Assembly: GCA_963746465.1 (NCBI GenBank)
Contig: CAVVAY010000013.1
Span: 372,001-436,000 of the forward strand
DNA length: 64,000 nt
From: CAVVAY01 sp963746465
GTDB taxonomy: Bacteria > Actinomycetota > Actinomycetes > JACCUZ01
Direction of reading: 5' to 3'
A program made the translations under genes and the position numbers. The notes beneath the pieces were generated by a model, which was given only the letters and a program-made list of their open reading frames with translations, did no database searches and was not told the DNA's origin. Shown here in pieces: positions 43,985 through 56,109 of the stretch. The first letter of the stretch is position 1, and every line of letters begins with the position of its first letter.

Positions 43985-43990
43985 TAGGTT
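43985..43990 (+). promoter_or_regulatory. Candidate -10 box, leaderless glgE transcript
   Basis: TAGGTT ends 8 nt before the ATG at 43999; no ribosome site is visible. Confidence 0.45.
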
Positions 43991-43998
43991 CGGCCTCG

Positions 43999-47752
<3,754 letters not shown>

Positions 47753-47753
<1 letters not shown>

Positions 47754-49171
47754 TGCCTGTCTCGGACCAGCCCGGCACGCAGGGTCGGGTCGACCTGACC
47801 GGGTACCTCGGCCACCAACGCTGGTTCGCCGGCAAGGGCCGGGCGTGGCAGATCACCGGCGTCGCCACCGTCGGCGAGCTGGCACCCGGCGTTCGCATCG
47901 ACACGGTGACCATCGCCTACGACGACGGCGAGACCGAGACCTACCAGCTGCCCTTCTCCCTCTATGACCAACCGCAGGACCACCTCGCGCACGCGCTGGT
48001 CGGCGAGGAGACCGGCGCGGGCGGCAGGCGTCGGCACCTCTACGACGCGCTGCAGGACAAGGACGCCACGGTGCACTGGATCGCCGGCATCGCGAGCGAG
48101 GGCACCAGACCCGGCCTCGCCTTCCACCGCGACCCCAGCGTCGACGAGCTGCCACCGGGCGGGCCGTCGATCGTCGTCGGCGCCGAGCAGAGCAACACCT
48201 CGGTGATCTTCGGGGACACGGTGATCCTCAAGGTGTTCCGGAAGGTGTCCCCGGGTCTCAACCCGGACATCGAGGTGCACTCGGCACTGGCCTCGGCGGG
48301 CAGCACGCACATCGCCACGCCCCTCGGCTGGCTCGAGGGCGAGTGGACCGACCCCGCTGGGCAGCGCACGACAGCCAGCCTGGCGATGGCGCAGACCTAC
48401 CTCAAGGGCGCCACCGAGGGCTGGGAGCTCGCCCTCACCAGCGTCCGCGACCTCTACGCGGAGGCGGACCTGCATGCCGACGAGGTCGGCGGCGACTTCG
48501 CCGGCGAGGCGCAGCGGCTGGGGGCGGCCACCGCCGAGGTGCACGCCGCTCTCGCCGCGACGCTGCCCACCGGACGGTTGGAGGGCAAGGAGCTGGTCGC
48601 CCTCGCCGAAGGCATGCGCAGCCGGCTGGACCGCGCGGCCGCCGAGGTGACCGAGCTGGAGCCGTACGCCGAGGCGTTGCGCGCCGCCTTCGACGACGTC
48701 GCCGCGCTCGACGTGGCCGTCGAGGTGCAGCGGGTGCACGGCGACTTCCACCTCGGCCAGGTGATGCGCACCCTCGAGGGCTGGAAGCTGCTGGACTTCG
48801 AGGGGGAGCCGGCCCGCCCGCTGGCCGAGCGGCGCGGTCTGGACTCGCCGATCAAGGATGTCGCCGGCATGCTGCGGTCGTTCGACTATGCCGCACGTCA
48901 CCTGCTCGCCGACCATCCGACCGACCCGCAGCGCGAGTACCGCGCGACGGAGTGGGCAGAGCGGAACCGGGACGCCTTCTGCACCGGCTACACCGGCGCC
49001 GGGGGCGCCGACCCGCGCAGCCAGCCCGTTCTGCTGCGGGCGTTCGAGACCGACAAGGCGGTCTACGAGGTCCTCTACGAGGCACGCAACCGACCCACCT
49101 GGTTGCAGATCCCGATGGCGGCGATCCGCAGGCTCGCCGCCCACGACGGCGCATCGAACGAGAGAGGTTGA
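47753..49171 (+). CDS. mak: Maltokinase
   Basis: It phosphorylates maltose to maltose-1-phosphate, the donor for GlgE. The 472-aa protein has the kinase catalytic block VHGDFHLGQVMRT and the metal-binding LLDFEGEPARPLAER, typical of maltokinase (Pep2) and aminoglycoside-phosphotransferase-like folds. The N-terminal HQRWFAGKGR is the family cap-domain start. ATG 47753 shares one base with the treS stop. Confidence 0.96.
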
Positions 49172-49176
49172 CGTTC

Positions 49177-51438
49177 ATGAGCAACCGCCCCCCGACCGGT
49201 GCTCCCACACCGCCCCGCACCACTGCCGGCACGAGCACCCCCACGGTCAGCCCGAGCCCGAGCGCGTCGCCGGCTGCCCTGCCGGTGCCCGACGAGGAGC
49301 TGCACCGGCTGGTGTCCGGCGTGCACCACGACCCCCACTCGCTGCTCGGCCCGCACCCGCACGACGGTGGCGTCACGGTGCGCACCCTGCGCCCCTGGGC
49401 GACGGCGGTCACCGTCGTCGTCGGCGACGCACGTCACGAGATGCGGCACGAGAGCTACGGCGTCTGGGTCGCGGTGCTCCCGGACCCGAAGGTGCCCGAC
49501 TACCGGCTCGACGTGGCCTACGACGGCCCGCCGCGCACGGTCGACGACCCCTACCGGTTCCTGCCGACCCTCGGTGAGATCGACCTGCACCTGATCGGCG
49601 AGGGACGGCACGAGGAGCTGTGGCGCGTCCTGGGTGCGCACACCCGCGCGTACGACGGCATCGCAGGCACCGTGACCGGCACCTCGTTCGCGGTCTGGGC
49701 ACCCAGCGCCCAGGGCGTGCGGCTCAGCGGCGACTTCAACTACTGGGACGGCCGGGCCCACCCGATGCGCGCGATGGGGTCGACCGGAGTCTGGGAGCTG
49801 TTCGTGCCCGGCATCGGCGACGGCACCCACTACAAGTTCGAGGTCCTCGGCAAGGACGGTGTGTGGCGGCAGAAGGCCGACCCGGTCGCCTTCCGCGCCG
49901 AGGTCCCGCCGGCCACGGCGTCGGTCGTGTTCACCCCGTCCTACGAGTGGGGTGACGACGCGTGGCTGCGCGAGCGCGCGAAGCGCGACCCGCTCGCGTC
50001 ACCGATGAGCACCTACGAGGTGCACCTCGGGTCGTGGCGGCAGGGCCTGTCCTACCGCGAGCTGGCCGAGCAGCTCGTCGGCCACGTGAAGTACCTCGGC
50101 TTCACCCACGTCGAGCTGATGCCGGTGGCCGAGCACCCGTTCGGCGGCTCGTGGGGCTACCAGGTGTCGTCCTACTTCGCCCCGACCTCGCGATTCGGCA
50201 GCCCGGACGACTTCCGCTACCTCGTCGACACCCTGCACCAGGCCGGCATCGGCGTCATCGTGGACTGGGTCCCGGCTCACTTCCCCAAGGACGCCTGGGC
50301 TCTGGCCCACTTCGACGGCACCGCGCTGTACGAGCATCCCGACCCCCGGCGCGGCGAGCAGAAGGACTGGGGCACCTTCGTCTTCAACTTCGGCCGCACC
50401 GAGGTGCGCAACTTCCTGGTCGCCAACGCCCTCTACTGGCTCGAGGAGTTCCACATCGACGGCCTGCGGGTCGACGCGGTCGCCTCGATGCTCTACCTCG
50501 ACTACTCCCGCGAAGAGGGCGAGTGGGCGCCGAACGAGTTCGGCGGCCGCGAGAACCTCGAGGCGGTGTCCTTCCTGCAGGAGGTCAACGCGACGGCGTA
50601 CCGCCGGGTCCCCGGGATCGTGACGATCGCTGAGGAGTCGACCGCCTGGCCGGGTGTCACCCGGCCCACGCACCTGGGAGGCCTCGGCTTCGGCTTCAAG
50701 TGGAACATGGGCTGGATGCACGACTCGCTGGACTACATGGCCAACGAGCCCATCTACCGGCAGTACCACCACCACCAGCTGACGTTCTCCCTCGTCTACG
50801 CCTACTCCGAGCACTACGTGCTGCCGATCAGCCACGACGAGGTCGTGCACGGCAAGGGGTCGCTGCTGCGCAAGATGCCCGGCGACCGCTGGCAGCAGCT
50901 GGCGAACCTGCGCGCCTACCTGGCGTTCATGTGGGCGCACCCCGGCAAGCAGCTGATCTTCATGGGGTCGGAGTTCGGCCAGGAGTCGGAGTGGGCCGAG
51001 TCGCGGTCGCTGGACTGGTGGCTCACCGACAACCCCGACCACCACGGGGTCCAGACGCTGGTGCACGACCTCAACCGGGTCTACACCGAGAGCCGCTCGC
51101 TGTGGTCGCGCGACTCCGACCCGGGCGGCTTCGCCTGGATCGACGCGAACGATGCCAGCAACAACGTGTTCTCGTTCCTCCGCCACGGCGACGACGGCTC
51201 GGTGCTGGCCTGCGTCGCCAACTTCTCCGCGATCCCGCACGAGGGCTACCGGCTCGGGCTGCCGCACGCCGGGCGCTGGGACGAGGTGCTCAACACCGAC
51301 GCCGAGGCCTACATCGGCAGCGGGGTCGGCAACCTGGGTGGGGTCGACGCGCAGGGCGAGGGATGGCACGGTCAGCCGGCCTCGGCGACTTTGCGGGTCC
51401 CGCCGCTCGGCACGATCTGGCTGCGCCGACAGGTCTGA
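49177..51438 (+). CDS. glgB: 1,4-alpha-glucan branching enzyme GlgB
   Basis: A GH13_9 enzyme that creates alpha-1,6 branches. The 753-aa protein has a Thr/Pro/Ser-rich N-terminal extension (about 1-35), an N1 domain, a CBM48 domain (about 140-250), nucleophile D433 in HIDGLRVDAVASM, acid E486 in TIAEESTAWPG and the aspartate in LPISHDEVVHG. GAGAGG lies before ATG 49177. It closes the four-gene synthetic set, and its stop overlaps the next start (TGATG). Confidence 0.97.
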   Translation: MSNRPPTGAPTPPRTTAGTSTPTVSPSPSASPAALPVPDEELHRLVSGVHHDPHSLLGPHPHDGGVTVRTLRPWATAVTVVVGDARHEMRHESYGVWVAVLPDPKVPDYRLDVAYDGPPRTVDDPYRFLPTLGEIDLHLIGEGRHEELWRVLGAHTRAYDGIAGTVTGTSFAVWAPSAQGVRLSGDFNYWDGRAHPMRAMGSTGVWELFVPGIGDGTHYKFEVLGKDGVWRQKADPVAFRAEVPPATASVVFTPSYEWGDDAWLRERAKRDPLASPMSTYEVHLGSWRQGLSYRELAEQLVGHVKYLGFTHVELMPVAEHPFGGSWGYQVSSYFAPTSRFGSPDDFRYLVDTLHQAGIGVIVDWVPAHFPKDAWALAHFDGTALYEHPDPRRGEQKDWGTFVFNFGRTEVRNFLVANALYWLEEFHIDGLRVDAVASMLYLDYSREEGEWAPNEFGGRENLEAVSFLQEVNATAYRRVPGIVTIAEESTAWPGVTRPTHLGGLGFGFKWNMGWMHDSLDYMANEPIYRQYHHHQLTFSLVYAYSEHYVLPISHDEVVHGKGSLLRKMPGDRWQQLANLRAYLAFMWAHPGKQLIFMGSEFGQESEWAESRSLDWWLTDNPDHHGVQTLVHDLNRVYTESRSLWSRDSDPGGFAWIDANDASNNVFSFLRHGDDGSVLACVANFSAIPHEGYRLGLPHAGRWDEVLNTDAEAYIGSGVGNLGGVDAQGEGWHGQPASATLRVPPLGTIWLRRQV

Positions 51439-52508
51439 TGTCCGTGCGGCTGGTCTACGAGACCCACTCGACCACTCTGGACAACGAGGCGGGCATCGCG
51501 ACCGGCTGGCTGCCGGGCGAGCTGTCGGCGTCCGGGCTCGAGAACGCCCGCGACCTGGGCGCCCGACGGCGCGACGACGGGCTCGACCTGGTGGTGTCCT
51601 CGGACCTGCACCGCGCGGTGCAGACCGTCGAGATCGCCTTCGCGGGCTCGCCGGTGCCGAGACGCACCGACGCGCGACTGCGCGAGGTCGACTACGGCGA
51701 GCTCAACGGTGCCCCGGTCGAGGTCATCCACGGCCAGCGCAAGGACCGGGTCGACCACCCCTTTCCGGGCGGGCAGAGCTACCGCGAGGTGAGCGACCGG
51801 GTCGGTGACCTGCTGGCCGAGCTGAAGGACGAGAACAAGGGCCAGCGGGTACTGCTCGTCGGGCACGCGGCGACCAGGTTCGCCCTCGACCACCTGCTCA
51901 CCGGCCGACCCCTGGAGTCCGCGGTGATGGCGCCGTTCGCCTGGCGGGAGGGCTGGGAGTACCTCCTCGGCGACCACTTCCCCGAGGTGGCCGTGCTGGA
52001 CGGGCCGGGCGCCCTGGCGCTGCGGGACGAGCTGGTCCACGTCTACCGCGCGGCCTTCACTGCTCCGGGCTACGACGAGGACGACCACGCCGTGGCGCGG
52101 TTCGTCGACGACCAGCTGCCCGCGCACGCGGCCAGGGACGGGTTCCGACTGGTGACCGTCCGCGACGGGTCGGCACTGCTCGGCTTCGCCTACGGGTACA
52201 CCGGTGAGCTCGGCCAGTGGTGGACCGACCAGATAGCCGGCACGGTTCCCCCGGTCCTAGCGAAGACCTGGCTCGGCGGCCACTTCGAGGTCGTCGAGCT
52301 CGCCGTCCGGCCCGAGGCGCAGGGCCGCGGCTTCGGCGCGGCACTGATCGAGACGTTGCTGGTGGGACTGCCGCACCGGCGGGCGCTGCTCACGACGTAC
52401 GCCGACGACCGTCCGGCACCCAGGCTCTACCGGCGGATGGGCTGGCAGCTGCTGGCATCCGGCGTGTTCGACGGCAGCGACCTGTGGGGGCTCGACCTGG
52501 CGTCCTGA
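51438..52508 (+). CDS. Histidine phosphatase-GNAT acetyltransferase fusion
   Basis: A 356-aa two-domain protein. Residues 1-190 resemble the histidine phosphatase fold: phosphate-accepting H10 in YETHSTTLDN, acid E83 in REVDYGELNG and H143 in LVGHAATR. The usual R-H-G triad reads T-H-S, so the arginine is missing. Residues about 205-356 are a GNAT domain with acetyl-CoA motif VRPEAQGRGFGAALIE. It overlaps glgB by one base, suggesting a link to glucan or sugar-phosphate metabolism. Both substrates are unknown. Confidence 0.82.
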   Translation: MSVRLVYETHSTTLDNEAGIATGWLPGELSASGLENARDLGARRRDDGLDLVVSSDLHRAVQTVEIAFAGSPVPRRTDARLREVDYGELNGAPVEVIHGQRKDRVDHPFPGGQSYREVSDRVGDLLAELKDENKGQRVLLVGHAATRFALDHLLTGRPLESAVMAPFAWREGWEYLLGDHFPEVAVLDGPGALALRDELVHVYRAAFTAPGYDEDDHAVARFVDDQLPAHAARDGFRLVTVRDGSALLGFAYGYTGELGQWWTDQIAGTVPPVLAKTWLGGHFEVVELAVRPEAQGRGFGAALIETLLVGLPHRRALLTTYADDRPAPRLYRRMGWQLLASGVFDGSDLWGLDLAS

Positions 52509-52581
52509 CGCGATGCGTTTGCGCCGGGGTCAGGAGGAGACAAAGAGGCGAGAGTCCCCTACCGATCCGATCGGAGCTCCG

Positions 52582-52656
52582 ATGAACACGCGCACCATCG
52601 CCATCCTGGCCCTCGTCATCGCCGTCATCCTCGTCATCGTCCTGTTCGTGGTCTGA
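52582..52656 (+). CDS. 24-aa hydrophobic membrane peptide
   Basis: The frame reads MNTRTIAILALVIAVILVIV and ends LFVV, a single transmembrane helix with a short basic N-terminus. CGGAG lies 5 nt before the ATG, and a strong hairpin follows 15 bp after the stop. The layout of ribosome site, frame and terminator argues for a real microprotein. No partner is known; it could be a membrane regulator or a type I toxin-like peptide. Confidence 0.6.
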   Translation: MNTRTIAILALVIAVILVIVLFVV

Positions 52657-52671
52657 CCCATCGCACGACGG

Positions 52672-52707
52672 CGAAGGCCGCTCTCCCGCACGGGAGGGCG
52701 GCCTTCG
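52672..52707. terminator. Bidirectional terminator hairpin
   Basis: Sixteen-base arms CGAAGGCCGCTCTCCC and GGGAGGGCGGCCTTCG pair with a single G-T wobble around a 4-nt loop. It lies between the plus-strand peptide and the minus-strand thioredoxin gene. There is no T tract, as is common in GC-rich actinobacteria. Confidence 0.85.
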
Positions 52708-52726
52708 ACGTTGGCGGGAGCGGGCG

Positions 52727-53662
52727 TCAGAACAGGGCGTTGGCCAGCGCGGTGCGGGCCTTGGCGACCCGGTCGTCCTGGTTGCCGACGAGCTCGAAGA
52801 GGCCGACCAGGTGGGTGCGGACCGCGTTGCGGTCGTCACCGGAGAGCCGGCGGACCAGGTCGAGCAGCCGCGAGAACGCGTCCTCGACGTGCCCGCCGAG
52901 CAGGTCGAGGTCGGCTGCTGCTGTCTGGGCTGCGACGTCGTCAGGGCGCTCGGCCGCGGCCTTGCGGGTCTCGGCCGGGTCGAGCCCCTGGGTGCGGCGC
53001 AGCAGCTCGACCTGTCCGAGGCCGGCCTGCGCCTCGGCGTCGCCCGGCGCGTCGCTGAGCAGGGCGCGGTACGCAGCCGCGGCGGCGTCCAGGTCGCCGC
53101 GCTCGATCGCGTCGTACGCCTCGTCCCACCGCGGGTCGACCGGGGGTTCGACGGCGGTCTCCTCGGCCGGGGCGTCGCCGACCTGGAGGCGCCCGGAGAC
53201 CCCGTTGGCCTCGGCGACCCGGAGCAGCTCGTCGAGGTACTGGCGCACCTGGGCCTCGGGCAGGGCGCCCTGGAACAGCGGGACCGGCTGACCCTTCACC
53301 ACGGCGAAGACCGCCGGGATGCTCTGCACCTGGAACGCCTGACCCAGTCGGGGGTTGGCGTCCAGGTCGACCTTCGCGAGCAGCCACCGGCCGGCGTCCG
53401 CGACGGCGAGCCGCTCGAGGATCGGGCTCAGCGCCTTGCACGGGCCGCACCAGTCGGCCCAGAAGTCGATCACCACCGGCACGGTCATGGACTGGTCGAC
53501 GACGGCCTGGAACTCGGCCTCACCGACGTCCACGACCAGGCCGGGCACGGTCGAGGCGGCCGCTGCACCGTCGGCGCCGGCGGGCGGACCCGCGGGTGCG
53601 GACCTCGGGGCGAGGGCGGCGAGATCGACCGCGCCGTACGGGTTGATGCTCGGCTGGGTCAT
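52727..53662 (-). CDS. Thioredoxin-TPR protein (CnoX/YbbN-like)
   Basis: A 311-aa cytosolic protein. After a low-complexity N-terminus (1-40) comes a thioredoxin domain with active site WCGPC at 71-75, then a helical TPR-like region (about 185-311). E. coli CnoX with this layout is a redox-active holdase that hands clients to GroEL. Here the CxxC is intact. GGAGG precedes ATG 53662; a TACCCT box overlaps the same region. Confidence 0.9.
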   Translation of the reverse strand: MTQPSINPYGAVDLAALAPRSAPAGPPAGADGAAAASTVPGLVVDVGEAEFQAVVDQSMTVPVVIDFWADWCGPCKALSPILERLAVADAGRWLLAKVDLDANPRLGQAFQVQSIPAVFAVVKGQPVPLFQGALPEAQVRQYLDELLRVAEANGVSGRLQVGDAPAEETAVEPPVDPRWDEAYDAIERGDLDAAAAAYRALLSDAPGDAEAQAGLGQVELLRRTQGLDPAETRKAAAERPDDVAAQTAAADLDLLGGHVEDAFSRLLDLVRRLSGDDRNAVRTHLVGLFELVGNQDDRVAKARTALANALF

Positions 53663-53681
53663 GCCTCCAGGGTAGGTGACC

Positions 53682-55355
53682 CTAGAAGCGTGCGGGTTCG
53701 CGGTAGTCGCCCCACTCGCCGCGCAGGGCGTCGCAGATCTCGCCGAGGGTGGCCTCGGCCCGCGCCGCCTCCAGCATCGCCGGGACGAGGTTGTCGTCGG
53801 TGCGCGCGACCTGGACCATCAGGGCCAGCGCGGCCTCGACGGCAGCGGCGTCCCGGCCGGCCTTGCGCTGCGCCAGCACCCGGTTCTGCTCGCGCTCGAC
53901 CTCGTGGCTGACCCGCAGGATCTCCAGCGGCTCCTCGACGGTCTTGGTGTGCACGTTGACACCGACGATCTTCTTCTCGCCCTTCTCCAGCGCGGTCTGG
54001 TAGACGAAGGCGGCCTCGGCTATCTCGGACATGAACCAGCCGTCCTCGATGCCGCGCAGCAGCCCGGAGGTGATCGAGCCGTCCGAGCCCATCTCGCGGA
54101 TCCGGGTGAAGACCGCCTCGGCCTCGGCCTCGATCCGGTCGGTCAGCGCCTCGACGTACCAGGAGCCACCGAGCGGGTCGGCGACGTTCACAACGCCGAT
54201 CTCCTCCATGATCACCTGCTGGGTGCGCAGCGCGATCTCGGCGGCCTTCTCGCTCGGCAGCGCCAGCACCTCGTCCAGCGCGTTGGTGTGCAAGGAGTTC
54301 GTCCCGCCGAGCACCGCGGCGAGCGCCTCGACCGCCGTCCGCACGATGTTGTTGTCCGGCTGCTGGGCGGTGAGCGACACCCCTGCGGTCTGGGTGTGGA
54401 ACCGCAGCCACTGCGCCTTCTCGGTCTTCGCGCCGTAGACGTCGCGCAGCCACCGGGCCCAGATCCGGCGGGCGGCCCGGAACTTCGCGATCTCCTCGAA
54501 GAAGTCCAGGTGCGAGTCGAAGAAGAACGACAACCCGGGGGCGAACTCGTCGACGTCCAGGCCGCGGGACAGGCCGAGCTCGACGTAGCCGAAGCCGTCG
54601 GCCAGGGTGAACGCGAGCTCCTGAGCGGCCGTCGAGCCGGCCTCCCGGATGTGGTAGCCGGACACCGACAGCGGCTTGTACGCCGGGATGTGCTCGACGC
54701 AGTACTCCATCAGGTCACCGATCAGGCGCAGGTGCGGCTCCGGCGGGAACAGCCACTCCTTCTGCGCGATGTACTCCTTGAAGATGTCGGTCTGCAGCGT
54801 CCCGTTCAGCACACCGATGTCGATCCCCTGGCGCTCGGCGGCCACCAGGTACATGCAGAACACGGGCACCGCGGGGCCGCTGATCGTCATCGAGGTGGTG
54901 ACCTCGCCCAGCGGGATGCCGCCGAAGAGCACCTCCATGTCGGCTGCTGAGTCGATCGCCACCCCGCAGTGACCGACCTCGCCGAGGGACTGGGTGTCGT
55001 CGGAGTCCCGCCCCATCAGGGTCGGCATGTCGAAGGCCACCGACAGCCCGCCGCCACCGGCGGCGAGGATCATCTTGTAGCGCTCGTTGGTCTGCGCGGC
55101 GTTGCCGAACCCGGCGAACTGCCGGATCGTCCAGGACCGCCCGCGGTAGCCGGTCGGGTACAGGCCGCGGGTGAACGGGAACTCCCCCGGCCAGCCGATC
55201 CGCTCGAAGTCCGCGACCGAGTCCCCGGGCCGTGGGCCGTAGACCGGCTCCTGCTCCACACCGGACAGCGTGGTGAAGTCCGCCTCACGCACCCGGGACG
55301 CGTCGTAACGGCGCTGCCAGCGCTCGCGACCCTGCTCGATCTCCTCGGCGTCCAC
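53682..55355 (-). CDS. icmA: Isobutyryl-CoA mutase large subunit
   Basis: A B12-dependent acyl-CoA mutase substrate-binding subunit of 557 aa, without its own B12-binding domain. With GTG 55355 as start (GAGGAG upstream), F80 (TIRQFAGFG) and Q198 (IAQKEW) fall at exactly the positions that distinguish S. cinnamonensis IcmA from methylmalonyl-CoA mutase (Tyr and Arg there). It should therefore interconvert isobutyryl- and n-butyryl-CoA. A small B12-binding subunit (IcmB) must be elsewhere; none is seen. MeaB, the likely G-protein chaperone, is nearby at 57151-58125. Confidence 0.88.
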   Translation of the reverse strand: MDAEEIEQGRERWQRRYDASRVREADFTTLSGVEQEPVYGPRPGDSVADFERIGWPGEFPFTRGLYPTGYRGRSWTIRQFAGFGNAAQTNERYKMILAAGGGGLSVAFDMPTLMGRDSDDTQSLGEVGHCGVAIDSAADMEVLFGGIPLGEVTTSMTISGPAVPVFCMYLVAAERQGIDIGVLNGTLQTDIFKEYIAQKEWLFPPEPHLRLIGDLMEYCVEHIPAYKPLSVSGYHIREAGSTAAQELAFTLADGFGYVELGLSRGLDVDEFAPGLSFFFDSHLDFFEEIAKFRAARRIWARWLRDVYGAKTEKAQWLRFHTQTAGVSLTAQQPDNNIVRTAVEALAAVLGGTNSLHTNALDEVLALPSEKAAEIALRTQQVIMEEIGVVNVADPLGGSWYVEALTDRIEAEAEAVFTRIREMGSDGSITSGLLRGIEDGWFMSEIAEAAFVYQTALEKGEKKIVGVNVHTKTVEEPLEILRVSHEVEREQNRVLAQRKAGRDAAAVEAALALMVQVARTDDNLVPAMLEAARAEATLGEICDALRGEWGDYREPARF

Positions 55356-55495
55356 TCCGGCTCCTCGCACCCTCGAACGACGGTTCTGACAGGACGGTCC
55401 GGCGCCGATGTGACACCTCGGGGCCAGGAGCCCGGCGCGCCGTTATGCCCGGTTGGTGCCCCGAGCGTACCCGCCCTGGGCCTAGTCTCGGGCGG

Positions 55496-55597
55496 GTGGA
55501 GAGGCACAACCGGGACTCCGCGCACAACGGGGCCGGCACGAAGGTGAACCGAGCAGCACAGTGCTGCGTCCTCGGTTCATGGCTGGCGTCATGGTGA
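55496..55597 (+). CDS. Possible 33-aa upstream frame before the sigma factor
   Basis: A GTG at 55496 lies 7 nt after a TAGTCT box (55483-55488) and opens a frame beginning MERHNRDSAHNGAGTK. It ends in TGA overlapping the possible sigma-factor starts (ATG 55591). If translated from a leaderless mRNA it could couple translation to the sigma gene. The coding evidence is weak. Confidence 0.3.
   Translation: MERHNRDSAHNGAGTKVNRAAQCCVLGSWLASW
55553..55567. promoter_or_regulatory. 15-bp palindrome at the sigma factor start
   Basis: GCAGCAC-A-GTGCTGC is a perfect inverted repeat, 12 to 24 bp before the likely start codons. It could be an operator or a small hairpin affecting translation. Confidence 0.4.
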
Positions 55598-56109
55598 CCG
55601 CGGGAGCGGGCCGCGCGCAGGGCGTCGCGGCGGCCGCCGCGGCATCCCGCGAAGAGGCTGCCCGGCTGCTGTGGAACGAGCACTACGGGCAGCTGGCCGG
55701 CTGGTGCAACTCCCTGGTCGGCGACCGCGACGCGGCCCACGACATCGCCTCGGAGGCTTTCACCCGGCTGCTGTCCAAGTGGTTCACCGTGCACGACCCC
55801 AAGGGCTACCTCTACGTCACCGCCAGCAACCTGGTCCGCGACCGCTGGCGGCGCGAGCAGCGCGACCGCCGCCTGCAGAGCCGGCTCGAGGAGGTCACGC
55901 CGATGTCGACCCCGGCCAGCGACCCGTGGCTGCGCGACCTCGTCGAGCGGCTGCCAGACCGTCTCCGCAACCCTGTCCTGCTCCACTACTACGCCGACAT
56001 GAGCGTCGCCGAGGTCGCGGCGGCGCTGCACAAGCCCGAAGGAACGATCAAGCGCATGCTGTTCGACGCCCGCGCCCGCCTGGCCGGTTGGCTGGAGGCC
56101 GACCGATGA
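55579..56109 (+). CDS. ECF-type RNA polymerase sigma factor
   Basis: A 176-aa sigma-70 family protein (ATG 55579; GTG 55561 and ATG 55591 are alternatives). Region 2 is LLWNEHYGQLAGWCNSLVGDRDAAHDIASEAFTRL read in parts, followed by the DPKGYLYVTASNLVRDRWRR promoter-melting segment. Region 4 is LPDRLRNPVLLHYYADMSVAEVAAAL, also read in parts, with KPEGTIKRMLFDARARL as the recognition helix. Its stop overlaps the next gene (ATGA), which probably encodes a membrane partner or anti-sigma-like protein. Confidence 0.88.
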   Translation: MAGVMVTAGAGRAQGVAAAAAASREEAARLLWNEHYGQLAGWCNSLVGDRDAAHDIASEAFTRLLSKWFTVHDPKGYLYVTASNLVRDRWRREQRDRRLQSRLEEVTPMSTPASDPWLRDLVERLPDRLRNPVLLHYYADMSVAEVAAALHKPEGTIKRMLFDARARLAGWLEADR

